NCBI RefSeq assembly: GCF_014651695.1
Contig: NZ_BMXJ01000001.1
Span: 40,845 to 104,844 of the forward strand
Origin: Nocardiopsis terrae
Lineage (GTDB): Bacteria > Actinomycetota > Actinomycetes > Streptosporangiales > Streptosporangiaceae
Reading direction: 5' to 3'
Length of the DNA: 64,000 nucleotides
Below are positions 18,279-26,883 of the stretch, in pieces. Made by a program: the position numbers and the translations under genes. Numbering within the stretch: position 1 is the first letter of the stretch; each line of letters starts with the position of its first letter. The notes beneath the pieces are model-generated. The model had not been told where the DNA came from. It saw only the letters and a program-made list of their open reading frames with translations, and ran no database searches.

Positions 18279-19001
18279 TCAGGAAGCGGTTCCCGAAACG
18301 GCCGGTGAGACGGTTCCGTGCGGTTGCCTGGAGGGGCGCGGGCCCGCACCGAAGGCGTCCCCGCACAGCTGCACGAAGTGGCGCAGCACCGGCAGCGACG
18401 GCGATCTCGCCGGGGGCGGCCTCGACCAGCACCGAACCCTGCCCGTCGCTCTCGCGCGGCAGCAGGGAGAACCCGCCCACCCCCTCCAGCGTGAGGGCGA
18501 ACAGGATCGGAACCGCGACCAGCGCGTTCGGGTGGCGCTCGTCGGACCGCAGCAGCGCGGCACCCGTCCAGGTGACCAGGGCGACCACCCCGTAGATGAG
18601 CGGTGCGGAGATGACCAGGCAGACCAGGCCCCACCGAGCAGCGGCCCGGCCAGCAGCAGGCCCAGGGTGGTGACGGCCATGGCGGCACCGACCGCGCTGT
18701 GGACCTGGCAGCACAGGACGACGAGCAGGGCCAGGAGGGCGGGCAGTCCGACGTAGAACAGGGTGGTCTGGTCCAGGCCGCCGAAGCGGATCACCCGTAC
18801 GGCGAGCAGGGCGGCGAAGGCCAGGAGCACGATCCCGGCCAGGAGCCACCGGGCTCCGGAGATCCTCGGGGCTTCGGAGCGCCGTCCGACGAACGCGGGG
18901 GCGGCGCGGCGGCCCGCGGCGTAGAGCTCGGCCGCCTACCGCTCGGAGGTGCCGGGCTCCTGGTCGTCGGAGTTCTCGGGCGGTTCGGATAGCTGCGCCA
19001 T
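18279..19001 (-). pseudogene. Decayed membrane-protein gene (nonsense plus two frameshifts)
   Basis: An ATG at 19001 with perfect AAGGAG starts MAQLSEPPENSDDQEPGTSER and then hits TAG at 18938-18936. The same frame continues past the TAG as AAELYAAGRRAAPAFVG and then strongly hydrophobic sequence (LLAGIVLLAFAALLAVRVI), so the stop interrupts a gene. Near 18632-18636 the hydrophobic sequence moves to another frame (WGLVCLVISAPLIYGVV), and near 18395 it appears to return (LPVLRHFVQLCGDAFG), ending at 18279. The native product would be a membrane protein of about 240 residues with four or five helices. Its promoter faces tetR across the shared operator. Sequencing error is possible, but three lesions argue for real decay. 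Confidence 0.7.
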
Positions 19002-19054
19002 GGGGGTCTCCTTGTCGCGCGGTACCGCGAAGGTCCTTGTTCGCTTGGTTAAAG

Positions 19055-19086
19055 CATACGATTTAATCAGTCGATTAAACCGTATG
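19055..19086. promoter_or_regulatory. TetR-type operator in divergent promoter region
   Basis: CATACGATTTAATC (19055-19068) and GATTAAACCGTATG (19073-19086) form a 14-base inverted repeat with one mismatch around AGTC. It sits midway between the membrane-gene start (19001) and the TetR start (19112). TATGAT on the plus strand and TATGCT on the minus strand, at the outer edges, look like -10 boxes facing away from each other, so one repressor dimer pair would silence both promoters. Confidence 0.75.
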
Positions 19087-19111
19087 ATGAAGCACGAACC
19101 GAGAGAGGGCC

Positions 19112-19762
19112 ATGGCAAGGAGCGGCGGCGGAGTCCGCAGGAGCAGCACACAGACCAAGGAACGCCTCATCACGGCGGCGGGCGAGATCCTGCGCGAGGA
19201 GGGGTACACCGGTGCGTCGGCCCGGGCGATCGCCACCCGGGCCGAGGCCAACTCGGCGCTGGTCTTCTACCACTTCGGCGGGGTCGACCAGCTGCTGCTC
19301 GCCGCGCTGGACCGGTCCAGTACCGAGCGGATGGCCATGTACCGGGAGCTCGCGGGGCAGGCGCGCAACCTGGAGGAGCTCGTCGAGGTCGCCACCCGCA
19401 TCTACCGCACCGACCTGGAGCGCGGCTACCTCGCCGAGTTCTCCGAACTGGTCGCTGCCGCGGTCACCGAACCGGAGCTGCGCGAGGAGATCAACCGGCG
19501 CTCGCAGCCGTGGATCGACTTCATCGCCGGAGAGTGGGAGCGTGTGCTCGGCGGATCCCCCCTGGGGATGCTGCTGCCCGCCCGCGAGGTCGCCTACGCG
19601 GCGATCGCCTTCTACCTGGGGGTCAACCTGTTCTCGGTCCTGGACGAGGACCGGAGCCGGACCGAGGCCGTGTTCGACCTGGCCGGGACCCTCGCCCCGC
19701 GTGCCAAGCTGCTGACGCTCCGCCTGCCGGGGCGCGGCGCCAAGACCAAGGAGGACCAGTGA
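19112..19762 (+). CDS. TetR-family repressor
   Basis: 216 residues. The N-terminal helix-turn-helix is typical: RLITAAGEILREEGYTGASA, then IATRAEANSALVFYHFGG. The ligand-binding domain is of the type with EFSELVAAAVTEPELREEI. ATG 19112 has GAGAGGG immediately upstream. The neighbouring palindrome is its likely operator, giving autoregulation and control of the divergent membrane gene. That target is now a pseudogene, so the remaining partner is the Nudix gene, which overlaps by four bases (GTGA) in the same operon. Confidence 0.9.
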   Translation: MARSGGGVRRSSTQTKERLITAAGEILREEGYTGASARAIATRAEANSALVFYHFGGVDQLLLAALDRSSTERMAMYRELAGQARNLEELVEVATRIYRTDLERGYLAEFSELVAAAVTEPELREEINRRSQPWIDFIAGEWERVLGGSPLGMLLPAREVAYAAIAFYLGVNLFSVLDEDRSRTEAVFDLAGTLAPRAKLLTLRLPGRGAKTKEDQ

Positions 19763-20244
19763 GCATCGACGTCGCCGAGGGAATCGAGTTCCCCGACACC
19801 TCCGACGGCAACCGCTGGGTCGCCGGAGCCGTGATCACCGACGGCCGGGGCAACGCGTTCACCCAGCGCCGCTCGGCCACCCGGAAGGTGTTCCCGCACT
19901 GCTGGGACATCGTGGGCGGGCACGTCGAGGAGGGCGAGGGCATGCTCGACGCCCTGGCCCGCGAGATCCACGAGGAGACCGGGTGGCGGCTGTCCTCGGT
20001 GGAGGCGGAGCTGTACCGGCTGGACTGGGACCCGGGCGACGGGGTGACCCGCCGCGAGGTCGACTACCTGGTCCGGGTCGACGGCGACCTGGCCGACCCG
20101 ACGCTGGAAGCCGAGAAGCACACCGAGTTCATGTGGGTCGACGACACCAGGGTGCACCTGCTGCGCGACGCCCGCGACCCCGGCGACTACTTCATCACCG
20201 ACATCGTCCGGAAGGGGCTCGACGCCGCCCGCGCCCTGGCCTGA
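19759..20244 (+). CDS. Nudix hydrolase
   Basis: 161 residues with a complete Nudix box: G-x5-E-x7-REIHEETGW starting at GHVEEGEGM. The upstream strand KVFPHCWDIVGGH is also typical. It hydrolyses a nucleoside diphosphate linked to another moiety; IDI-like or (deoxy)nucleotide substrates cannot be distinguished. GTG 19759 overlaps the tetR stop and has AAGGAGG four bases upstream, so it is translated as part of the tetR operon. Confidence 0.88.
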   Translation: MSIDVAEGIEFPDTSDGNRWVAGAVITDGRGNAFTQRRSATRKVFPHCWDIVGGHVEEGEGMLDALAREIHEETGWRLSSVEAELYRLDWDPGDGVTRREVDYLVRVDGDLADPTLEAEKHTEFMWVDDTRVHLLRDARDPGDYFITDIVRKGLDAARALA

Positions 20245-20287
20245 CCTGGCGGCCCGGCGCTCCGACCGAGTCCGCCGGGCCGTCGAG

Positions 20288-20323
<36 letters not shown>

Positions 20324-20326
20324 CCA

Positions 20327-21491
20327 TCATCGAGCCAGGCGCACCTCGGTGGGGTCGGCCGCGTCCCACTCGATCTCGGCACTGCCCGTCTCGACCAGCG
20401 CGTCCATACCCAGGAGTTCGGTTTCGACACGATCCCGGTACACCATCCCGTCGTACTCGAACAGCACGACCAGGTAGCCCTGGCAGGCGGAACCCTGCTG
20501 TGGAGTGCAGTCCTGCCCGACGATCTCCGCCTCGCCCCGGACGGCACGCTCCTCCGGGACCGTGACCTCGGGGTAAGCCAGGTGGAGGGCTAGCAGGGTG
20601 GACATCACGGCCGCCAGGACGACCAGTGCGGTGATCCGCCCGGTGTAGTCGGGCAACAGCCGGAAGGGAGTCGGCGGAACCGTGACCGGGGCCAGATCGG
20701 CCTGACGGTAAAGGGCGGCCATCAGCAGCAGCGGGCCGAAAGCCAGCGGGGGCGCCGCCAGCAGTATGAGCCCCTCCGTAGCGAGGAACCCCGCCAGGAC
20801 GAGGCCCAGCAGCGCCACGAACTCGCTGTCGGCCGGCAGGAGGCGGATCGGAGCGGGGGCGTGCGGGGCCGGAGCGAGTTCGGCGTGGCGGAGGAGGGCC
20901 TTCCCGGCCAGAACCGCACCGAACGACGCCAGGACCGTCGCCGGGACGAACCAGACATACAGCTCCGACGTCGAAACCAGCTCCACCGCTCCCGCAGCCG
21001 CGAAGGGCACCGTGTAGAGCCCGACCGACGCGGCCAGGGCGAGGGCTGCCGGGGCCGCGAACAGGCCGACCGGCAACCACGGGGCACGCCCCGGGCCGGG
21101 GGTGCCACCGGCCGCGGACGAGCGGTCGGACTCGTGGGCCTTCCGGCGACGCCGGTGCCAGCCCGACCGGAGTCCGCCGCCCCCGAAGTACAGGTAGCCC
21201 CCCGTGGCCAGCGCCAGAACAACCGGCACCAGGAACCACGGAAGCCACACATGGCCCTCTAGCACCGCCCGCTGGGGGGGCGTCCACCAGGTACAGCACG
21301 ACCACCTCGCGGGGGTCGCCGTGCGCGAAGGGGCCGGGGAGCTCCTTCTCGTACCGCTCCCCCGCCCGAGTGCCGAAGGAGACCACAGGCTCCCCGTACT
21401 CGACGCCGACCACGGTGCCCGGTACGGCCGCCGACTCCGTCGCGAACGCGGCCCGGGTCAGTTCGTTGTGCACGACGAAGCCGATCCCCAT
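20327..21491 (-). pseudogene. DUF3592-type membrane protein, frameshifted in a C7 tract
   Basis: The first part (FVVHNELTRAAFATESAAVP, VVGVEYGEPVVSF, REVVVLYLVDAP) is a DUF3592 extracellular domain. At the seven-C run (plus-strand G7 at 21274-21280) the frame is lost; with six C the reading continues as DAPQRAVLEGHVWLPW and then 300 residues of membrane protein with about seven helices, followed by a second DUF3592-like domain (GEAEIVGQDCTPQQ, VVLFEYDGMVYRDRVE). The expected N-terminal membrane helix is also missing: the AT-rich block begins right upstream. So the gene looks both truncated and frameshifted, unless the homopolymer is a sequencing error or phase-variable switch. Confidence 0.7.
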
Positions 21492-21614
21492 CCCCGCATC
21501 CGCCTGAGCTCATCCCCCCTCCGCAAGCTTCTGAATGCTTACTTCCATACAGCACCGCTCTTCGGAAGAGTTCCTAAATACATCTCCCTTTCACGTTCCG
21601 GACACAACAATATC

Positions 21615-22223
21615 TCACATTTGTTCTTGGAGGTCCTCCAGGTCGGTGATGAACATCGTGGCATGCATAGAAGTGCTCCGTGCGAGGCTGTCCACCTCGG
21701 CACTCGGCCCCTCTTCAAGCTTTGCCACAGCGAGTAAAATCGACCGCTGGTGAGCCAACATTAGCTCGAGGAGCTCTTCGTCTTGTTTGTCTGAATCAAT
21801 ATCGGCGAAAACTTCCCAGCGCTCTGGTTCAATCTCCTCATGAGTTGGCATAGGGACGTCATCCGGATTTGGCATGTCTTCACCCCATTTCTCTGCTATC
21901 GCTTCCAACGTAGTCAAGTCCTGCCGATACAGAGAAGAGACCCCAGAGACCAGAATTTCAATCTGTGGGTCCCCGCCTTCGTAACTATCCATTGTCTTCA
22001 AGATCTGACTGCGAAGCAGGTACATTTCACTGATGAAACCCAAGTCGACTTCGGAGTACGGGGACGGCGACTCCATGGCATATTCGGCCGACGTCTCATT
22101 CGAATCAGCGTCGCCGCCCGGTTCCGACCTGGGGGAGAGCGTAAAATAGACGGTGCCGCCCGTAATCAGAATAATAGCACCGAGGGAGGCAAGGGTAAGT
22201 ATCAGAGGGTGAGATGTTCGCAT
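21615..22223 (-). CDS. DUF305-like membrane-anchored protein
   Basis: About 202 residues from ATG 22223 (an upstream ATG at 22289, overlapping the previous gene, is possible). One N-terminal membrane anchor (PLILTLASLGAIILITGG), then an acidic extracytoplasmic domain. The spaced MLAHQRSILLA, VDSLARSTSMHATMFI and LEDLQEQM pattern resembles the DUF305 helical bundle, although the usual His pairs are reduced. Base composition is lower in G+C than the flanking chromosome. Function unknown; it probably forms an operon with the two preceding minus-strand genes. Confidence 0.6.
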   Translation of the reverse strand: MRTSHPLILTLASLGAIILITGGTVYFTLSPRSEPGGDADSNETSAEYAMESPSPYSEVDLGFISEMYLLRSQILKTMDSYEGGDPQIEILVSGVSSLYRQDLTTLEAIAEKWGEDMPNPDDVPMPTHEEIEPERWEVFADIDSDKQDEELLELMLAHQRSILLAVAKLEEGPSAEVDSLARSTSMHATMFITDLEDLQEQM

Positions 22224-22278
22224 TTTTGTATCTCTGCTGGGCAATCTGAAAACCTTCTTGATATCGGTCGAATGATGT

Positions 22279-22854
22279 TCAGAGGACATTTTCGCCAACA
22301 AAAGTGAGTGCGGCAATGAAAACCCCTGAGACCATTGTTGCCGGCAGCAGGGCGAGAAGCACAGTAAAAACTCCCGCCACGATGCCTGTCGCGAAACCGA
22401 GCAGTGGTGACGGATGATCGGCTGCCACGCGGTGGCAGGACCAAGCTCCGGCGATCCCGGCCAGGGTCGCTCCCGGAACAATAGCGACCGGCATGAAGAG
22501 CCATCCGTAGTAGGCCAGGGGAGCGGCCACTCCGGCTGACATGATCATCGCCAGGGCGAGAACGCGTTCCGGGTGGGGGGTCAAGAGCGCTCTCAGGATG
22601 GCGAACCCAGCACAGCCGACACCGAAACCGAGTGCCGCCGGGAAGAGGGACCATGCCTTGTCGTACGGTCCGGGGCCCGCTAGAAGAGCGAAACACAGGC
22701 TTACATTCACCGTGCCCGCAGCTAACCCCAGGAGGACGAGCAAATCCCGGCGGAGGTCTCGGAACCGTCGGCGAACCAGAGCAGCTACGACCAGCAGGGC
22801 CGGGGGCGCGACTGACGCCCCCAGCCCTACCAGAAAGGGCAATCCGATCAACAA
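22279..22854 (-). CDS. Small integral membrane protein
   Basis: About 191 residues, six predicted helices (LPFLVGLGASVAPPALLVVA; FPAALGFGVGCAGFAILRA; VLALAMIMSAGVAAPLAYY; and others). I chose TTG 22854: it has GGAGA four bases upstream and overlaps the stop of the giant gene (TTGTTGA), a typical coupling arrangement. ATG 22908 in the same frame would add 18 non-hydrophobic residues. No family recognised. Together with the giant secreted protein and the DUF305-like gene it appears to be a transferred operon. Confidence 0.65.
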   Translation of the reverse strand: MLIGLPFLVGLGASVAPPALLVVAALVRRRFRDLRRDLLVLLGLAAGTVNVSLCFALLAGPGPYDKAWSLFPAALGFGVGCAGFAILRALLTPHPERVLALAMIMSAGVAAPLAYYGWLFMPVAIVPGATLAGIAGAWSCHRVAADHPSPLLGFATGIVAGVFTVLLALLPATMVSGVFIAALTFVGENVL

Positions 22855-25800
22855 GTTCTCCGGTTGCTTGGCATATCGTAGAGACGGCCGATGTGGTCCT
22901 GTCCGCATCGGGTGAGGATCATCGTGCTCGCGTTACCATTCGTCGAGTACATCGGGTACTGGTACGACTCGTATGTGGGGAAGCCATCCGCCACCAAACT
23001 AGCTGAGAAACTGCTTCCTCCTTGGTGGCGGAAGGCAGTACTCGCATCGATATGCGCCGATGCGTATATAAACCCGGCCGTTACAGAATTCGGTGCTTTC
23101 CAAGCCACCCCAAAAAGGGAGGGAGACGCCTGTGTTGTCCAGACATAGTTACGGGTGAGTGGTACCCCGTCCCTCATGTTCGATGCGGTGAGACTGATCG
23201 GGAGTGCTGGAATGCAAGCTCCGAAGGTGCAACTGGACTGCCCTAGGGCCGACAGGCGACCTCGGTCCGCGTCCCATGCCACATGGATCCTCGCGCTGGC
23301 ACTGGGTCGGGCGTCGTAACCCCGCTTGTCACTGATCGGGCCATAGATTCCCTCGTCGGCGATGAAGGCCCGACTGACCAGGATTCCTCCGTCCCGACCC
23401 ATCCGGGGGGCACTCGTGTTGTCCCGCTTATAGCCGGGAAGGACCGTTCCTCCGAAGTACTGATTATGCGCCTCGTAATGGTAGACGTTGTGCATCAACG
23501 GGGTCATGGAGACAGGGGTGCTGCGTGCTCCGGCCGCACCGTACTTCGTGGAAGCCACAGCGAACCAGTGGAAGCCCTTGGTGAAGAGGTAGGTCGCACG
23601 GTGTGACGTCTGGGTCGTGGGCAGCGGCATCGGACTCATGGTCGGTTGGGTGAAGGGGTCCTGAGAGACCCCGTGGTACACGACGTACCCGTCGACCCCG
23701 GAAACCGAATTCCATGACAGTTGTGCTGCGTACGGCCCGGACCGCGACACGGTGAAGCCCCCCGGCATGGCGGGGGCGGGCACGAGGCGGCTGACGGTGG
23801 CGGTACGTGCGCCTTCCTGGAGACCGTTCAGCGCGAGCACCTGGAACTCGTAGGTGTGCCCGGGGGTCAGGTACTCGGCGGTCCATGAACCCTGGGTGAC
23901 AGGGTAGGGCATGCGGGTGAAGGACTCATTGTTGCTGCGGTTGCGCATAAAAATGACATAACCGTCAGCCGTGGACGAACGATTCCAACGAAGCGTTGCC
24001 TGTCCTGGTGTGGCCGAAACTGTCAGACCGCTGACCTGTGGTCTTGGCCCCTGCGGCGTAACGGTGACCGTATTGGAGAAACCGCCCTCCTCATACCCGT
24101 CGACCGACTGGACGCGGAACTGGTAGGTGACCCCGTTGACCAGACTCCGGTCGATCCAACTCGTCTGTGCCAGTGGGAAAGGGAGCTGTTGCCATTCCTG
24201 ACCGAGGGTGGTGGAACGCACCCAGACGTAGTAACCGGTTGCTCGTGAGGTTCCACTCCAGGACAGTGCCGCATTGCCGTTTCCACCGGTAACGTTCAAT
24301 GTCTCTGGTCCACTCGCTCCAGGACCCGAAGGATTGGCTCGAACATGCGAACTCGTTCCGCCTGCGATGAGGCCATTGTATGCGCGCAACCGGTAGTCGT
24401 ACTGACCACCGTTGACGAGCCCTTCGACCACCCAACTGTCCTCGCATATGGGGAAAGGAAGCTCCGTGAATGAGGTTTCCCCTTGGCTCACATCTCGTGC
24501 TTGCAGATAGACGCAAGTGGCGTGTTCCGGCATATCCCAAGTCAGAATTGCCTCGCGGTCACCGGAGCGAACACTGAGATTGGTTGGTGCGCCCGGTGCG
24601 GGGCCGGTCGGGGTGGCTCCTGCCGTGCTGCTTTGTGCACCTTCGATCAGTCCGCTGACCGAGCGGACCCGGAACTCGTAATCAGCTCCGTTGAGGAGGG
24701 CTTCGGCGGTCCAGGAGGTTTCGCTGATTGAGTAGGGGAGGCGGGTGAAGTCGCTTTCTCCTGCGTGGAGGTTGCGGGTGTAGATGTAGTAGCCGGTGGC
24801 GCTGTCGACCGGATTCCAGGTGAGTGTGACCTCTCCGTCGCCTGCCTGTGCGGAGAAGTTGGCGGGGGCGTCAGGAGGATCAACCGTCGGAGTGACTCGA
24901 ACGGTACTGCTTTCCTCGCCTTCGAGGAATCCATTAACCGCCTGGAGTTTGTATTCATATTCGGCACCGTTGACCAGAAGGTCGTCAGTCCACTCTCCGC
25001 CGGACACAGGGAAAGGAAGGCGCGTGAAGTTCTCGTCTCCCAGGGTCACATTCCGCACGAACACGTAGTAACCAGTTGCGTTTTCGGACTCCGACCACCG
25101 AAGTGTAGCACTTCCGGCTCTGCTCTCAGCGGTAACGTTGGTCGGCCCCAGGGGGAGCGGTCCCACTGGAGTAACCCCGACAGGGTCGGTGATTCCTCCT
25201 GCTATAAAACCGTGCGAAGATTCCACTTTGAATTCATACTGGGCTCCGTTGAAGAGTAGTTCGGCAGTCCACTCTTCACCTGTTACCGGATAAGGGAGTC
25301 TCGTGAAATCCTCTTCGCCGAAAGATACATTGCGCACGTGGATGTAATAGCCTGTTGCTTCATCTGATTCCTCCCAAGAGAGCAACGCGCTTCCATCAGC
25401 AGGCTCCACGGTCAAGTTTTCGACCGCGGCGGGCGGGTCGGGGAGATCGCCTTCGATCTCGTAGGTGACGGTATTGGAGAACTCGCCGGGGATGTTGCCA
25501 CGCGCGGCTTGGATCTTGTAACTGTACTGGCCACCGGGTAGGAGGCCCTCGGAGATCCATGGATTGAAGTCCATCGACAGGGCGTAGGGTAGACGCTCCC
25601 AATCGTCGGAATCAGGTTCCATGACCCAGACCCAGTACGCACTGGCTCCGTCGACATGCCCCCATGAGAGTTCAACTCGACCCGGTGACAGCTCCTCCAG
25701 GGACAGTTCCGGTTCTCCTACGGGGCCATTCTCTTCCACGTCGGGCAGCGGCCTGGCATATGGAGCCCCGACCGAATAACTGGAGGCGAGGACATCAGCA

Positions 25801-26756
25801 AAGTTTGCCGCAATCTTGAGTTCACCACTGGCGCCAGGGTGAACACCATCATAATTATCCTCCTCCCCGACGTAGTCCTCTGCTTCCGCAATGTCGATCA
25901 CGGTGATCGGCGACTGGCTTGTGGACATTTCCACGGCGATTGAGTTCAGCGCTTCGTTGAAATCTTCAACCAGTTCGAAGAATTCTTCGTCCTCTCCTGC
26001 CCGTGCGGTCGGCAGGAGTTCGGAGGCAATGATATGAAGATCGGGGTTTCCTGAACGGGCGTTGGTGATGTACTGCCTAAAATGGGCCGACATCTCCTCT
26101 GTCGATGTCTCAAACCAGACGATGTCATTTAACCCAATCAGCAGCAGGAGGGCGTCGGGTTGGTATTCCTCGACTTCTTCGTCGATCGTCTCTTTTGCCT
26201 CGGCGACAGTATTGCCCCAGAGGGCGTTATGATCCTGGTCAAAATCTGGATCGCGGTAGGAGAAGACATGCTCTTCGGGATCCGCAATGGACTGGTCGTA
26301 GAGACCGTTGTAAGGTCCGACGAAATCGATGCTTTCACCATGTGCATCGAGATGTTTCCAGAGGCGGTAGCGCCACGTCCAGTCACCACCTGCCCCCTGG
26401 GAAATCGAGTCTCCAGCCACCATGAGCTTGTCGATGTTGATGTCGTAGGCGGCCGAGGAATCTGCCGAATGGTTTTCAGGACTTCCGGGCCGGCTGCTTG
26501 GCAGTCCAGTGTCATCAACAGCTTCAGGCTCGTCAGCCCCGTGGCCGCTGTCCTCCGAGGTATCGACCTCTGGAGTCGTGGCGTCTGGATCCGCAGCTCT
26601 ATCTGAATAAATCTGCGAAGTCGGAGTCAGTTCGGGGGACTGGGGTGCAGGCGAAGGACTGCTTTGCCCTTCATCCGCGAATGACGGGGGCGCACTCATT
26701 AATGCTGCCATTACCGAAGCGGCAACAAAAGAAGCAGTGGGGGGTTTGAATTTCAC
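22848..26756 (-). CDS. Giant secreted SGNH hydrolase with eight fibronectin-III-like repeats
   Basis: About 1302 residues. After a signal peptide (VKFKPPTASFVAASVMAALM, cleavage near SFA-DE) and an acidic Pro/Ser linker comes an SGNH/GDSL domain: GDS at ~115, GLND at ~208 and DGVHP at ~303 (catalytic Asp-His). Residues ~345-1070 are eight repeats of ~90 residues, each with W, ATGYYVWVR-like, FTRLPFPV-like and NGxxYEF phrases. The C-terminal ~230 residues (Cys-containing) are not recognised. The enzyme probably removes acyl groups from polysaccharide outside the cell. GTG 26756 gives a normal signal peptide; TTG 26804 is possible. Codon use is AT-richer than neighbours, suggesting transfer. 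Confidence 0.85.
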   Translation of the reverse strand: MKFKPPTASFVAASVMAALMSAPPSFADEGQSSPSPAPQSPELTPTSQIYSDRAADPDATTPEVDTSEDSGHGADEPEAVDDTGLPSSRPGSPENHSADSSAAYDINIDKLMVAGDSISQGAGGDWTWRYRLWKHLDAHGESIDFVGPYNGLYDQSIADPEEHVFSYRDPDFDQDHNALWGNTVAEAKETIDEEVEEYQPDALLLLIGLNDIVWFETSTEEMSAHFRQYITNARSGNPDLHIIASELLPTARAGEDEEFFELVEDFNEALNSIAVEMSTSQSPITVIDIAEAEDYVGEEDNYDGVHPGASGELKIAANFADVLASSYSVGAPYARPLPDVEENGPVGEPELSLEELSPGRVELSWGHVDGASAYWVWVMEPDSDDWERLPYALSMDFNPWISEGLLPGGQYSYKIQAARGNIPGEFSNTVTYEIEGDLPDPPAAVENLTVEPADGSALLSWEESDEATGYYIHVRNVSFGEEDFTRLPYPVTGEEWTAELLFNGAQYEFKVESSHGFIAGGITDPVGVTPVGPLPLGPTNVTAESRAGSATLRWSESENATGYYVFVRNVTLGDENFTRLPFPVSGGEWTDDLLVNGAEYEYKLQAVNGFLEGEESSTVRVTPTVDPPDAPANFSAQAGDGEVTLTWNPVDSATGYYIYTRNLHAGESDFTRLPYSISETSWTAEALLNGADYEFRVRSVSGLIEGAQSSTAGATPTGPAPGAPTNLSVRSGDREAILTWDMPEHATCVYLQARDVSQGETSFTELPFPICEDSWVVEGLVNGGQYDYRLRAYNGLIAGGTSSHVRANPSGPGASGPETLNVTGGNGNAALSWSGTSRATGYYVWVRSTTLGQEWQQLPFPLAQTSWIDRSLVNGVTYQFRVQSVDGYEEGGFSNTVTVTPQGPRPQVSGLTVSATPGQATLRWNRSSTADGYVIFMRNRSNNESFTRMPYPVTQGSWTAEYLTPGHTYEFQVLALNGLQEGARTATVSRLVPAPAMPGGFTVSRSGPYAAQLSWNSVSGVDGYVVYHGVSQDPFTQPTMSPMPLPTTQTSHRATYLFTKGFHWFAVASTKYGAAGARSTPVSMTPLMHNVYHYEAHNQYFGGTVLPGYKRDNTSAPRMGRDGGILVSRAFIADEGIYGPISDKRGYDARPSASARIHVAWDADRGRLSALGQSSCTFGACIPALPISLTASNMRDGVPLTRNYVWTTQASPSLFGVAWKAPNSVTAGFIYASAHIDASTAFRHQGGSSFSASLVADGFPTYESYQYPMYSTNGNASTMILTRCGQDHIGRLYDMPSNRRTC

Positions 26757-26883
26757 TTGATTTAATTCTATATGGGGGATATTTTTGCCCAGGGGGCGTC
26801 TCAATTATAGTTTGGACACTGAGCCTTTTTCAACCCGGAGATGAAGGTCACGGTTCAGCACCGGTACGACATTCTTACTTCGT

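Noticed and set aside
16080..18308. 742-codon open frame opposite the PrsW-like gene
   Set aside because: Gly/Gln/Arg-rich shadow; the minus strand has ordered membrane helices and protease motifs.
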